DNA of 64,000 nucleotides from an uncultured Methanoregula sp. (GTDB lineage: Archaea > Halobacteriota > Methanomicrobia > Methanomicrobiales > Methanospirillaceae): positions 2,165,419-2,229,418 of the forward strand of contig NZ_OY781872.1 in assembly GCF_963677065.1 (NCBI RefSeq), in the 5' to 3' direction. Within the stretch, counting starts at the first letter, position 1, and each line of letters starts with the position of its first letter. This document shows positions 26,440 through 33,927 of this stretch, piece by piece. The notes beneath the pieces are model-generated. The model saw only the letters and a program-made list of their open reading frames with translations. It made no database searches and was not told the DNA's origin. The translations under genes and the position numbers were made by a program.

Positions 26440-27804
26440 TTATGACCCGGGCACTTCCGCGTTTATGGATGGTGCTGCCGGTTCCTCCGGGGCCACGTGC
26501 GGGTACCTGAGCAGTACCCGCCGGGGTCCACGGCCCGCCTCATATTCCCGGATCCGGAAATCGAGCTCCCGGATGCCGACCGGGACGTACCCGACAACCT
26601 CGGCACTGACATTGATCCGCCGGTGCACGAAGTCCATGAACGGGTACTGGGAAAGCTCGTTGTTGTGGTGGTGGCCATGGATGATCCAGCCCTCGAAATC
26701 CGGGGGAGCCTCATCCGGGTTGTGCACCAGGAAGAAGCGCCTGCCCTTGTAGGAAATTTCAGTGCTCTTCACCCACCCGGGCAGAGGCTCGTCATGGTTC
26801 CCGGTAATGAATGTAGCCTTCCCATCCAGCTGATCCAGATATCCGGTTATTGGGGGTGCTCCCTTCCCGTACCGCAGGTCCCCGACATGGTAAACCGGAG
26901 TATCCTCGCCCACCGTGAGGTTCCAGTTCCGGATGAGGACTGCATCCATCCCGGCGCAGTCTGAATAGACAAACGGGCGGGAGCAGTAGCGGATGATATT
27001 GGCATGGCCGAGATGCAGGTCGGCGATCACAAACAGGTCGTCCGGGCTCCTGTTTGCCGGAGTTTCAATCTCGAAACCTGCTGCCTTCCGGTATCTCCCA
27101 AGGGTCTCCTTCCACGGGCCGCTGTCATGGCCGTGATCGCCATAGATCCAGCGGTCATCCAGGAGATCGTACTCGGCCAGGATCTCTGCATTCTGCATAA
27201 CTGTGATCCTGAGGCCGGTACCGTCCAGCAGTTCCGGGTAAAAATGTTCCGGTTTGCCCCTGTTCAGGAACTGACTGATACGATGGATGGATCGTTTGAG
27301 AAGACCCGCATGACGGGCAACGGAATCTGCATGGGGAATGGTTGTCTTTTTGGTAAGTTTCCGGAAACAGGCCGATGCCTGTTTTTCGTCAAGCCCGTTT
27401 GCAACCGTTATATGAAACCATTTTGCCTCGGGCCGGCTGTCCCAGGCATTCTGGCTCCGGGACAGGGATCCAAGGGCGCCGGCAAGGGCGCCGGTCAGAT
27501 CCTTAAGAGCTGCTGAGGGTGTAACGGCAAAGGCAACAACGCTGCCATGCATCCCTTTTCTCATCTCCCACCCGTTGATCAGGAACGGTACCGGCCCCCT
27601 TCCAAGGGCAGTCCTTCCGATTGCTGCAAGGAGTTCATCCGGTGAAACTCCTTCATTGAGGACCAGCGGGCCAAAAAGCGTGATATGGGGATGGCGCTCC
27701 ATGAATGCTTTGAGGCGGAATGACCCGGCGATAGCAAAAATGGTATTCCGGATCCGCCACTTGGTCCGTGCGAGCCGGATCTCGATAAGATAAGTATCGT
27801 CCAT
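26440..27804 (-). CDS. Fusion of a 2'-5' RNA ligase-like (2H) domain and a metallophosphoesterase
   Basis: The ATG at 27804 is preferred over GTG 27843 because the TATA box lies at 27847-27856, placing the transcript start downstream of the GTG. It gives 454 residues. Residues 1-210 hold the two H-x-T motifs of the 2H phosphoesterase/RNA-ligase superfamily (HITL at 40-43, HITV at 131-134). Residues 255-420 are a calcineurin-like phosphoesterase with DLHLGH (D262, H264), GDLRYG (D309), GNHDE (N336, H337) and HGHHH (376-380). Both domains appear catalytically complete. Both act on phosphoester bonds, so a role in RNA end processing or nucleotide turnover is an inference. Confidence 0.85.
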   Translation of the reverse strand: MDDTYLIEIRLARTKWRIRNTIFAIAGSFRLKAFMERHPHITLFGPLVLNEGVSPDELLAAIGRTALGRGPVPFLINGWEMRKGMHGSVVAFAVTPSAALKDLTGALAGALGSLSRSQNAWDSRPEAKWFHITVANGLDEKQASACFRKLTKKTTIPHADSVARHAGLLKRSIHRISQFLNRGKPEHFYPELLDGTGLRITVMQNAEILAEYDLLDDRWIYGDHGHDSGPWKETLGRYRKAAGFEIETPANRSPDDLFVIADLHLGHANIIRYCSRPFVYSDCAGMDAVLIRNWNLTVGEDTPVYHVGDLRYGKGAPPITGYLDQLDGKATFITGNHDEPLPGWVKSTEISYKGRRFFLVHNPDEAPPDFEGWIIHGHHHNNELSQYPFMDFVHRRINVSAEVVGYVPVGIRELDFRIREYEAGRGPRRVLLRYPHVAPEEPAAPSINAEVPGS

Positions 27805-27846
27805 GGAGGTATCCCGCGTGTTATCTTGTATTGGCTCTGCCACGGG

Positions 27847-27856
27847 TTAAATATTT
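27847..27856 (-). promoter_or_regulatory. TATA box of the 2H/metallophosphoesterase gene
   Basis: On the minus strand the sequence AAATATTTAA is a good TATA element. A start site about 25 bases downstream (near 27826) supports translation from the ATG at 27804 and excludes the upstream GTG. Confidence 0.5.
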
Positions 27857-27996
27857 GAGGTCGGTATCCGGCCAGGACGTCCGGGCACAGGCAATACCCG
27901 GGAGCATACGGCCTGCACGGACTTCTCCCCCGTTCCCGCTACCGGCAAAGCCGGATGATGCTCATTCTGGCTCTTTTGCCTGAATGGCGATCACAC

Positions 27997-28009
27997 AAAA
28001 ATTTATAAG
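27997..28009 (+). promoter_or_regulatory. TATA box of small gene at 28043
   Basis: AAAAATTTATAAG is a strong archaeal TATA element located about 40 bases before the ATG at 28043. It supports the short gene being expressed. Confidence 0.5.
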
Positions 28010-28042
28010 ATCCGGCGCTATCAGACATGTAGTGGTGCTGCC

Positions 28043-28282
28043 ATGGCATGTATCTGTTACAAGACCAGTTCCGGCAAAGCGTCGCATCCGATAGCCTGGA
28101 CCACGGTTGCAGTGTTCCCGGGAACGGAAGCCGGATTTCATGCCGCACTTCGCGAGGAATCGAATCTCCTTGACTCCCCGTATGCCCACCGGATCATCAG
28201 ATCCCGGGACGATGACTGCCGGAGGGTCTGGATGGTGCAGCAGTGCAGGCCATGGAAATGCTGCATGTCGGACCTTCCGTGA
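28043..28282 (+). CDS. Small cysteine-containing protein of unknown function
   Basis: 79 residues starting MACICYKTSSG, with two cysteines at the N-terminus and four in the last third, ending in a WKCCM segment. No family is recognised. Support comes from the well-placed TATA box upstream and an ATG in good context; a minus-strand frame across the same region has no such signal. Cysteine pairs at both ends may bind a metal. Confidence 0.5.
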   Translation: MACICYKTSSGKASHPIAWTTVAVFPGTEAGFHAALREESNLLDSPYAHRIIRSRDDDCRRVWMVQQCRPWKCCMSDLP

Positions 28283-28314
28283 TGCAGGCCAGAGAAAAAT
28301 AAAAAATATTTAAT

Positions 28315-28512
28315 TTAAGTTTTTTTCGGATTCCTGTAGGCAATGCCAAAGAGCATGACCATCCCGAGAAGGACCGTTGCAACGCCCCCGAGGCCGAAGA
28401 GTATCCGGATCCAGAGCACGAGCGAGGAAGCAAAGAGAAGTCCGAGCGCTATCAGGACCGCACCCACGAGCATCACAAAAACCGGTCCCATCACTTCTTC
28501 TGCCAGAGACAT
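28315..28512 (-). CDS. Small two-helix membrane protein
   Basis: 65 residues with two long hydrophobic stretches (about residues 8-30 and 34-57) and a basic tail (YRNPKKT). Composition is what is expected of a real membrane protein and the frame uses G/C-ending codons like its neighbours. The function is unknown. Confidence 0.55.
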   Translation of the reverse strand: MSLAEEVMGPVFVMLVGAVLIALGLLFASSLVLWIRILFGLGGVATVLLGMVMLFGIAYRNPKKT

Positions 28513-28638
28513 TCCTCCTTTTGTATCAGATAATTCGGATTTTGGGTATTTACGGTTATTGTCCCTTATTCCGGAATTTGTGAAAAAAATTATATTTTCA
28601 CCCCAACTTTTTTAATTAATAACGTGATATTTCATGTG

Positions 28639-28869
28639 ATGCCACGCGGTCGCCCAAAGAACCTGAGTTTATACGAACAGACCAAGGTCAGAAAAATACG
28701 GAAGTACTTATCGGACCAGAAAATCACCCGGTTTGACCGTCTTCACGACTCGGCCCTGTTGCAGGCTCTGTATGTCGATTCTTCCGGAAAAGTGTACGTG
28801 AGCTATGATTACTTCACCGGGCAGATGCAGGAAGTCCACCGGCTTGTCACCGATTTTATGGAAGAATAA
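28639..28869 (+). CDS. Small protein with AT-hook-like N-terminus
   Basis: 76 residues beginning MPRGRPKNLS; PRGRP is the core of an AT-hook that binds the minor groove of A+T-rich DNA. It is followed by a basic helix (YEQTKVRKIRKYL) and a beta/alpha tail with VYVSYDYFTGQ. A TATA-like TTTTTAATTAATAA about 25 bases upstream places the transcript start near the ATG, so a leaderless message is likely and a GTG five codons upstream (28624) is less likely. It may be a small DNA-binding protein. Confidence 0.6.
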   Translation: MPRGRPKNLSLYEQTKVRKIRKYLSDQKITRFDRLHDSALLQALYVDSSGKVYVSYDYFTGQMQEVHRLVTDFMEE

Positions 28870-29056
28870 TCCTGGGGTCCGCGGGAACAAGAACATTTCC
28901 CGCTTCTCTTTATTCTTACCGGTCCTGCCCTTTCTCTGACTCCTTCCTTACCAAATCGGCTGTTTCCATTGTCACAGTCCGCCCGCTCTTTTTTATGATC
29001 ATCCCGCCATTACCCCAAACGATCTCATTTTAGGAGAGCGAGGATAACCGTACTGC

Positions 29057-29770
29057 GTGAACCGGGAAAACCCGGGTGATTGCCGTTGTCCAAAACCTGT
29101 CCGCACGGTTTTGTTCGACATGGACAACACCCTTTTTGATCTTGTCGAGGCACAGATCGCGTCCTGCAGGGAAGTTGCCCGGTCGTTCGGGCGGGAGGAT
29201 GGCGAGGAGCTCTTCGGCTATTTCCTCAGGCCTGTTCGTGGATTCGAAGCCCATGAGAATATCCTCGACTATATGAACGACCGGCAGATCCCGGATAACG
29301 GCCGGTATCCGGTCTCGTGCCGGCTCTATGAAACTGTCAAGCTCCGGCATATCACACCCTATCAGGGCATCCTGGAAACCCTTGCAATAATCAGGAACAA
29401 CGGCTACCGCATGGGTATCGTCACCGATGCCCATTCCCGGGATGCGACCCTGCGCCTGGAGAAGACCGGACTTCTCTCCTATTTCGACACCCTGGTGGCG
29501 TTCGATATGGTCCAGGTAAAAAAACCGGCCCGGGAGCCGTTTCTGTTCGCGCTCGAGATGCTCAAATCCGATTTTTCCGAAACCCTGATCGTGGGCGACA
29601 GCCCGCGCCGGGATCTGGAGCCCTGCAAAGAACTCGGGATCCGGACCATCTATGCCCGGTACGGCGACCGGTTCTCCCAAACCCGGAACTATGACGGGGC
29701 GGATTTCATCATCGATTCCATGGACCAGCTGCCCGCCATCCTGACGCTCCTTGCGGATACCGGAGCCTGA
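29057..29770 (+). CDS. HAD superfamily hydrolase
   Basis: 237 residues from GTG 29057. Motif I is VLFDMDNTLFD (nucleophile Asp near residue 21), motif II lies in GIVTDAHS, the motif III lysine is in VQVKKPAREPF, and motif IV is IVGDSPRRDLE. The cap is a helical C1 cap as in phosphoglycolate or pyrophosphatase-type HAD enzymes. It is a small-molecule phosphatase of unknown substrate. The N-terminal extension has two cysteines (DCRC) not usual for the family. Confidence 0.85.
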   Translation: MNRENPGDCRCPKPVRTVLFDMDNTLFDLVEAQIASCREVARSFGREDGEELFGYFLRPVRGFEAHENILDYMNDRQIPDNGRYPVSCRLYETVKLRHITPYQGILETLAIIRNNGYRMGIVTDAHSRDATLRLEKTGLLSYFDTLVAFDMVQVKKPAREPFLFALEMLKSDFSETLIVGDSPRRDLEPCKELGIRTIYARYGDRFSQTRNYDGADFIIDSMDQLPAILTLLADTGA

Positions 29771-29906
29771 CTGCAAAATCAGTGCAGGTTTTCCTGCCGG
29801 ATCCCCGGATGCGGGTCCGGCTTTGCAGAAAAACCCGGCTTTTCCCATCCAGAGTGCCGGTTTTTACCCCAAACCTTAAAAAAAAGGACTATCTAATCTA
29901 AATCCT

Positions 29907-30449
29907 ATGTTTGTCCCGACCAAGATCTTTTTCACAAAAGGGGTTGGTGTCCATAAAGACCGGCTGGCATCGTTCGAACTGGCGCTGCGCAAGGCCGGCA
30001 TTGAGAAGTGCAATCTTGTGTACGTCTCAAGTATCTTCCCGCCCAACTGCAAACAGATCTCAAGGGCGGAAGGTCTGCGGAGCCTCAAAGCCGGCGGAAT
30101 AACATTCTGCGTTATGGCACGGAACGAGACCAATGAACCCAACCGGCTCGTCTCCTCAGCTATCGGCCTTGCCCTCCCGGCTGATGAGAATGAATACGGG
30201 TATCTCTCCGAGCACCACGGGTTTGGCGAGACCCAGCAGAAGACCGGGGAGTATGCCGAGGATCTTGCGGCAACCATGCTTGCCACAACGCTCGGTATCG
30301 AGTTCGATGTCAATGCCGCGTGGTCGGAGCGGGAACAGATCTACAAGGCGAGCGGCAAGATCATCAAGACCAAGCATACCTGCCAGTCGGCCGAAGGGGA
30401 CAAGAACGGCCTCTGGACAACCACGATTGCGGTTGCAATGTTTTTGTAA
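29907..30449 (+). CDS. pdaD: Pyruvoyl-dependent arginine decarboxylase
   Basis: 180 residues, standard length for archaeal PdaD. The self-cleavage site is VYVSSIFPP, with cleavage expected between S41 and S42 to generate the pyruvoyl group on the alpha chain. [21 protein letters not shown] is the other conserved block. The enzyme makes agmatine from arginine, the first step of archaeal polyamine synthesis and of agmatidine modification of tRNA-Ile. The TATA-like TTAAAAAAAA lies about 30 bases upstream of the ATG, so the leader is very short. Confidence 0.95.
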   Translation: MFVPTKIFFTKGVGVHKDRLASFELALRKAGIEKCNLVYVSSIFPPNCKQISRAEGLRSLKAGGITFCVMARNETNEPNRLVSSAIGLALPADENEYGYLSEHHGFGETQQKTGEYAEDLAATMLATTLGIEFDVNAAWSEREQIYKASGKIIKTKHTCQSAEGDKNGLWTTTIAVAMFL

Positions 30450-30760
30450 TATGCAGGGAACGGATCCGGGACATCCGTTTTACAGATTTCATTTTGTTTT
30501 ATTGAGACTGAACGGGGTCGTGCTCTCTATCTTCGAGCAATCATGATTCCGGCAGAAATCACCATCAGGTTCCGGTGCGGAGACCGTTATCTTGCAGCAG
30601 AGATCGTTTTTGCAGATGACGGATTTTTGGCTGAATCTCTTCCCCTCCCCGGCAGTCGCTTCACCGGTGATTTGACCCCATGGGTGCAATGATAATTAAA
30701 AATGACGGTATTTGCTTGTTGATACGATGCTATTAATTAGATCCGCGGTTAGATGGAAAT
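30450..30760. other. Intergenic region
   Basis: About 310 bases between pdaD and the next kinase gene. A TATA-like CTATTAATTAG at 30728-30738 sits about 25-30 bases before the kinase ATG. No gene or structured element is otherwise evident. Confidence 0.4.
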
Positions 30761-31834
30761 ATGGCTGGGGTATATGACCGCATACAGGGTTATCTCCCCA
30801 TGTTTCTCATCATTGCAATCACGGTCACCGTCTATTTCCAGCTTTTCAGGAGCACCATTACCCCTCCTTCGGATCTCGACACGATAATCATCTTTATCTC
30901 GATAATAATCATCGCAGTTTTCGCTTTTGTTTACGTCAGGAAATTCAATAATTTCCCGCTTGAACTGGGCCTGGCCCTCTTCATCTATGCGCTGATTGCG
31001 ATCCTTGTCCAGAAATTAACCGGTGAATTCTCTCCCCTCCAGAAAATACTCTTTTCCCTGGTCCTCCTCCTGGGGGTTGTCTCCATTGCCGCCGGTATAT
31101 TCAGGGCACGGGATTTGCAGGAAAACCGGATCGGGCAGCTCAGCCGGCAGAAGGCGGAACTCTCCCGGATGAGCGCGGATCTCGAACAGGCGAACATGAA
31201 GCTCCGCCTCCTCAGCCAGATTACCCGGCATGATATCAACAACCAGCTGACCGTGTTGCAGGGATATCTCCGGCTTCTCAAGAAAAAACAGCCTGAAATA
31301 GCCGAGAACGAGTATTTCCAGAAAGCCGTAATCTCCGCGCAGCGCATCTCATCCACGATAACGTTCACCAGGGATTACGAATCTATCGGCGTTACCGCAG
31401 CGGCCTGGCAGGACTGCCATGCCCTTGTGGATATTGCACGAGAGCAGGTCTCGTCCGGAACTGTCCTTGTGAAGAACGAAATCCCTGCAGGGTTCGAGAT
31501 ATTTGCTGACCCGCTGGTTGTCAAGGTATTCTACAACCTGCTGGACAATGCGGTGCGGTATGGCGGGAAGATCACAACCATCCGGTTCTTTGTGCAGGAT
31601 TATAGCGACGATCTCCTGATCATCTGTGAAGATGACGGCAATGGGATCAGCGCAACAGAGAAGGAGTTGATCTTTGAACGGGGATTCGGGAAAAATACCG
31701 GCCTCGGCCTCACGATGTCAAGGGATATCCTTGCTATCACCGGTATCACTCTTTGCGAGACCGGCATGCCGGGAACCGGGGCCCGGTTCGAGATCTCTGT
31801 TCCGCGTGAAGCGTTCCGGGTTGCCTGGGACTAA
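30761..31834 (+). CDS. Membrane histidine kinase
   Basis: 357 residues. Four hydrophobic helices (about 12-30, 41-59, 66-84, 96-114) are followed by a coiled coil (115-150). The kinase core has H157 in ITRHDINNQL, the N-box DNAVRYGG, DDGNGIS and GFGKNTGLGLTMS. There is no separate sensor domain, so the membrane helices or the coiled coil must sense the signal. The core is clearly related to that of the kinase at 12712-14397. No response regulator is adjacent. Confidence 0.88.
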   Translation: MAGVYDRIQGYLPMFLIIAITVTVYFQLFRSTITPPSDLDTIIIFISIIIIAVFAFVYVRKFNNFPLELGLALFIYALIAILVQKLTGEFSPLQKILFSLVLLLGVVSIAAGIFRARDLQENRIGQLSRQKAELSRMSADLEQANMKLRLLSQITRHDINNQLTVLQGYLRLLKKKQPEIAENEYFQKAVISAQRISSTITFTRDYESIGVTAAAWQDCHALVDIAREQVSSGTVLVKNEIPAGFEIFADPLVVKVFYNLLDNAVRYGGKITTIRFFVQDYSDDLLIICEDDGNGISATEKELIFERGFGKNTGLGLTMSRDILAITGITLCETGMPGTGARFEISVPREAFRVAWD

Positions 31835-31910
31835 GTGTCCTCCGGTTTCCCTCTGATTCTGGATAACCGGAGGATACCGTCATTCTATTCTGTTCGATTT
31901 AAGCGTCCCT

Positions 31911-32045
31911 TCACTTCCAGGATAGTTGTCCGTCAGATATTTTTACGGTGATCGCCGGGATGATGAGGGTAAAGGCGAGGTACAGGAGGAAGAGCCGGGC
32001 ATTGAATGCAGGGAGGATCTTCTGCCCGGTTCCGGATCCGCTCAT
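31911..32045 (-). CDS. Possible single-helix membrane miniprotein
   Basis: A 44-residue frame starting MSGSGTGQK has one membrane helix (LFLLYLAFTLIIPAITV) and an AGGAAA-like ribosome site upstream. It lies 58 bases downstream of cooC on the same strand and may be the last gene of the acetyl-CoA synthase operon. Evidence is limited to these features. Confidence 0.35.
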   Translation of the reverse strand: MSGSGTGQKILPAFNARLFLLYLAFTLIIPAITVKISDGQLSWK

Positions 32046-32103
32046 GACGTTTTCCTGTTTTTCTGTGCCATCGTCGTTCAGTGACAATGAAACCCTTGTT
32101 TGG

Positions 32104-32868
32104 TCATTCCTTTTTTGCCAGGGCCATTGTCCGGATCGTCTCTGCCAGGTTCCGCACGGCAACCCGGGCCGGGCTGTCGGGCGGGATCAGGGATACCGGG
32201 GTTGCTGCCAGGTCCGCGCTCTCGACCGCCGGATCCTCCGGGATGACAGCGAGTGGGGACTCCTCCCCGATATCGATCGGTGCCGATGCGGTCTTGTACT
32301 GGTTGAAGACCACATGGATCTTCTCTTTTTCAAGTCCGAGCTGGGTTGCGATCTCCCGGATCCGGGCGATCGTCCGCAGGCCCCGGGCCCCGGGGTCGCT
32401 GACGATGAGGAGCAGGTCGGGTTTTCCGATGGTGCCCCGGGCAATATGCTCCATCCCGGCTTCGGTGTCGATAATGATGAAACGGTACTCGCGCTCGAGC
32501 TGGAGCATGCATTCCGACAGGAGATCGTTGGCAAAGCAGTAGCACCCGCTCCCCTCGGGCCGGCCCATGGCTACGAGATCGAAGCCTTTTGCCTCGACAA
32601 GCGACTGCCGGAAGCGGTACCGGACATAGTCGTGCCGGTTCATGCCCGGCGGGATATTCCGGGAAAAGGCCTCCTCCCGCATGCTCCCGAGGGTCTCGTG
32701 TACGGAAACGCCGAGCGCTTCGTGCAGGTTGGCATTCGGGTCGGCATCCACGGCAAGGACCGGGGCGTCGCCAAGGTCGATGAAGGAGCGGACAAGGAGC
32801 GAGCTGACCGTTGTCTTGCCGGTGCCTCCTTTGCCGGAGAGGGCTATCGTGAACGGGTGGGCGGGCAT
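32104..32868 (-). CDS. cooC: CooC/AcsF-type nickel insertion ATPase
   Basis: 254 residues. The deviant Walker A SGKGGTGKTT (11-20), DADPNAN (41-47) and IIDTEAGMEH place it in the MinD/CooC family, and GCYCFAND (C109-x-C111) is the nickel-binding C-x-C of CooC. It loads nickel into CO dehydrogenase or acetyl-CoA synthase. Its position in the acs operon, without any CO dehydrogenase gene, suggests the acetyl-CoA synthase A-cluster as its client (the role of AcsF). Confidence 0.92.
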   Translation of the reverse strand: MPAHPFTIALSGKGGTGKTTVSSLLVRSFIDLGDAPVLAVDADPNANLHEALGVSVHETLGSMREEAFSRNIPPGMNRHDYVRYRFRQSLVEAKGFDLVAMGRPEGSGCYCFANDLLSECMLQLEREYRFIIIDTEAGMEHIARGTIGKPDLLLIVSDPGARGLRTIARIREIATQLGLEKEKIHVVFNQYKTASAPIDIGEESPLAVIPEDPAVESADLAATPVSLIPPDSPARVAVRNLAETIRTMALAKKE

Positions 32869-32887
32869 GGGATTCTTCTACCTCCGT

Positions 32888-33922
32888 TCAGGCAGATTTT
32901 GCCCGGATGCGTCGCGAGATCTCGGCTGCCGCTCCCATGATCTCAAGCGAACCCTGCCGGTCGGCAAAGCGGATCCCGCAGCTCGGGGTGATGAGCGACT
33001 GGGCATCGAAGAGCTCCTCCGGCATACGGGCCGTGAGCTGGGTGCGGATCGCGAGATACTTCTCGTACAGGGAATCGACAGTCTCGGTCGAGAAGAGTTT
33101 GTAATCGGCCGGGACAATTCCCCAGGCCACCACCCCTCCCCGCTCCATATAGGATATGACGGTATCGGAGTAGAGAAGGAATTCTTTTGCGGTTGCATAG
33201 GCATCCATGGAGATGACCGCGGGCTCAAGGCCGATAACGAACTCCCAGTCGGTGTTCGAGCAGCAGTGGACCCCGAGCCCGCCTTCGACAAGCGAGGCTA
33301 TGTCCTCCCACCCGGCCCGGACGGTCTCCTTGTCCACCGGGACGACCGATGATCCGAGCGAGGCAAGGTACGGTTCATTGAGGACAACCAGGGTCTCGGC
33401 GATGCCGGTCCGCTCCCGCATCGCCTGTTCGCACCACCGGGCCTTGAGGGCAATCATCTTGGAGAGGACATCGGCGATCTGCGAATCATAGTAGATGGGA
33501 CGCTTGTCTGCATCCACGACCTGCATGCCGAACGTGACCGGTCCCGTTACCTGGCACTTCAGCACCCGTGCGCCCGGGATCTTCCGGCCCATCATCTCGA
33601 TAAATGCAGAGGCGTAATCCTGGTGCAGCGCATAGTCGGCAATGTTCTGCTCCACAAAATCCATGTACACTTTTTCCATTGCTGCAGTCTGGTCTTTTGT
33701 GCTGTCGAAGAGGAGCCGGTCCTCGCGGATGACTCTTCCGGGGAGTTGTTCGGAATCGTTAAACACGATACTCTCGAGCAGGGCCCGGTCGGGAAGCGTG
33801 GGGATGTACGGGAATTCCGGAAAGATCTCAAGGACATCATTGCAGGCCAGAACGGGATCGGTATGCGGGAGTGCACCTACACCGGTAGCGAGCGAGCGGG
33901 GCGGGGGGATCATCTTTGCCAT
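32888..33922 (-). CDS. Core (folate-independent) methionine-synthase-like methyltransferase
   Basis: The ATG at 33922, preceded by GGAAGGAG, gives 344 residues; a GTG at 33931 is the alternative. The protein is a UROD/MetE-superfamily TIM barrel. The zinc site of MetE-type enzymes is recognisable: H219-x-C221 (VHCCSNTDW) and C315 (ITPSCGI), with an acidic residue at 240. It lacks the N-terminal half of MetE. Known families MesB and MesC of such core synthases occur in organisms with the Wood-Ljungdahl pathway and are predicted to take methyl from the corrinoid iron-sulfur protein. The position here, between RACo and CooC, fits that exactly. Confidence 0.75.
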   Translation of the reverse strand: MAKMIPPPRSLATGVGALPHTDPVLACNDVLEIFPEFPYIPTLPDRALLESIVFNDSEQLPGRVIREDRLLFDSTKDQTAAMEKVYMDFVEQNIADYALHQDYASAFIEMMGRKIPGARVLKCQVTGPVTFGMQVVDADKRPIYYDSQIADVLSKMIALKARWCEQAMRERTGIAETLVVLNEPYLASLGSSVVPVDKETVRAGWEDIASLVEGGLGVHCCSNTDWEFVIGLEPAVISMDAYATAKEFLLYSDTVISYMERGGVVAWGIVPADYKLFSTETVDSLYEKYLAIRTQLTARMPEELFDAQSLITPSCGIRFADRQGSLEIMGAAAEISRRIRAKSA

Positions 33923-33927
33923 AATGA

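Noticed and set aside
31948..32940. Plus-strand 330-codon frame opposite cooC
   Set aside because: The CooC motifs on the other strand are decisive, and this frame has none.
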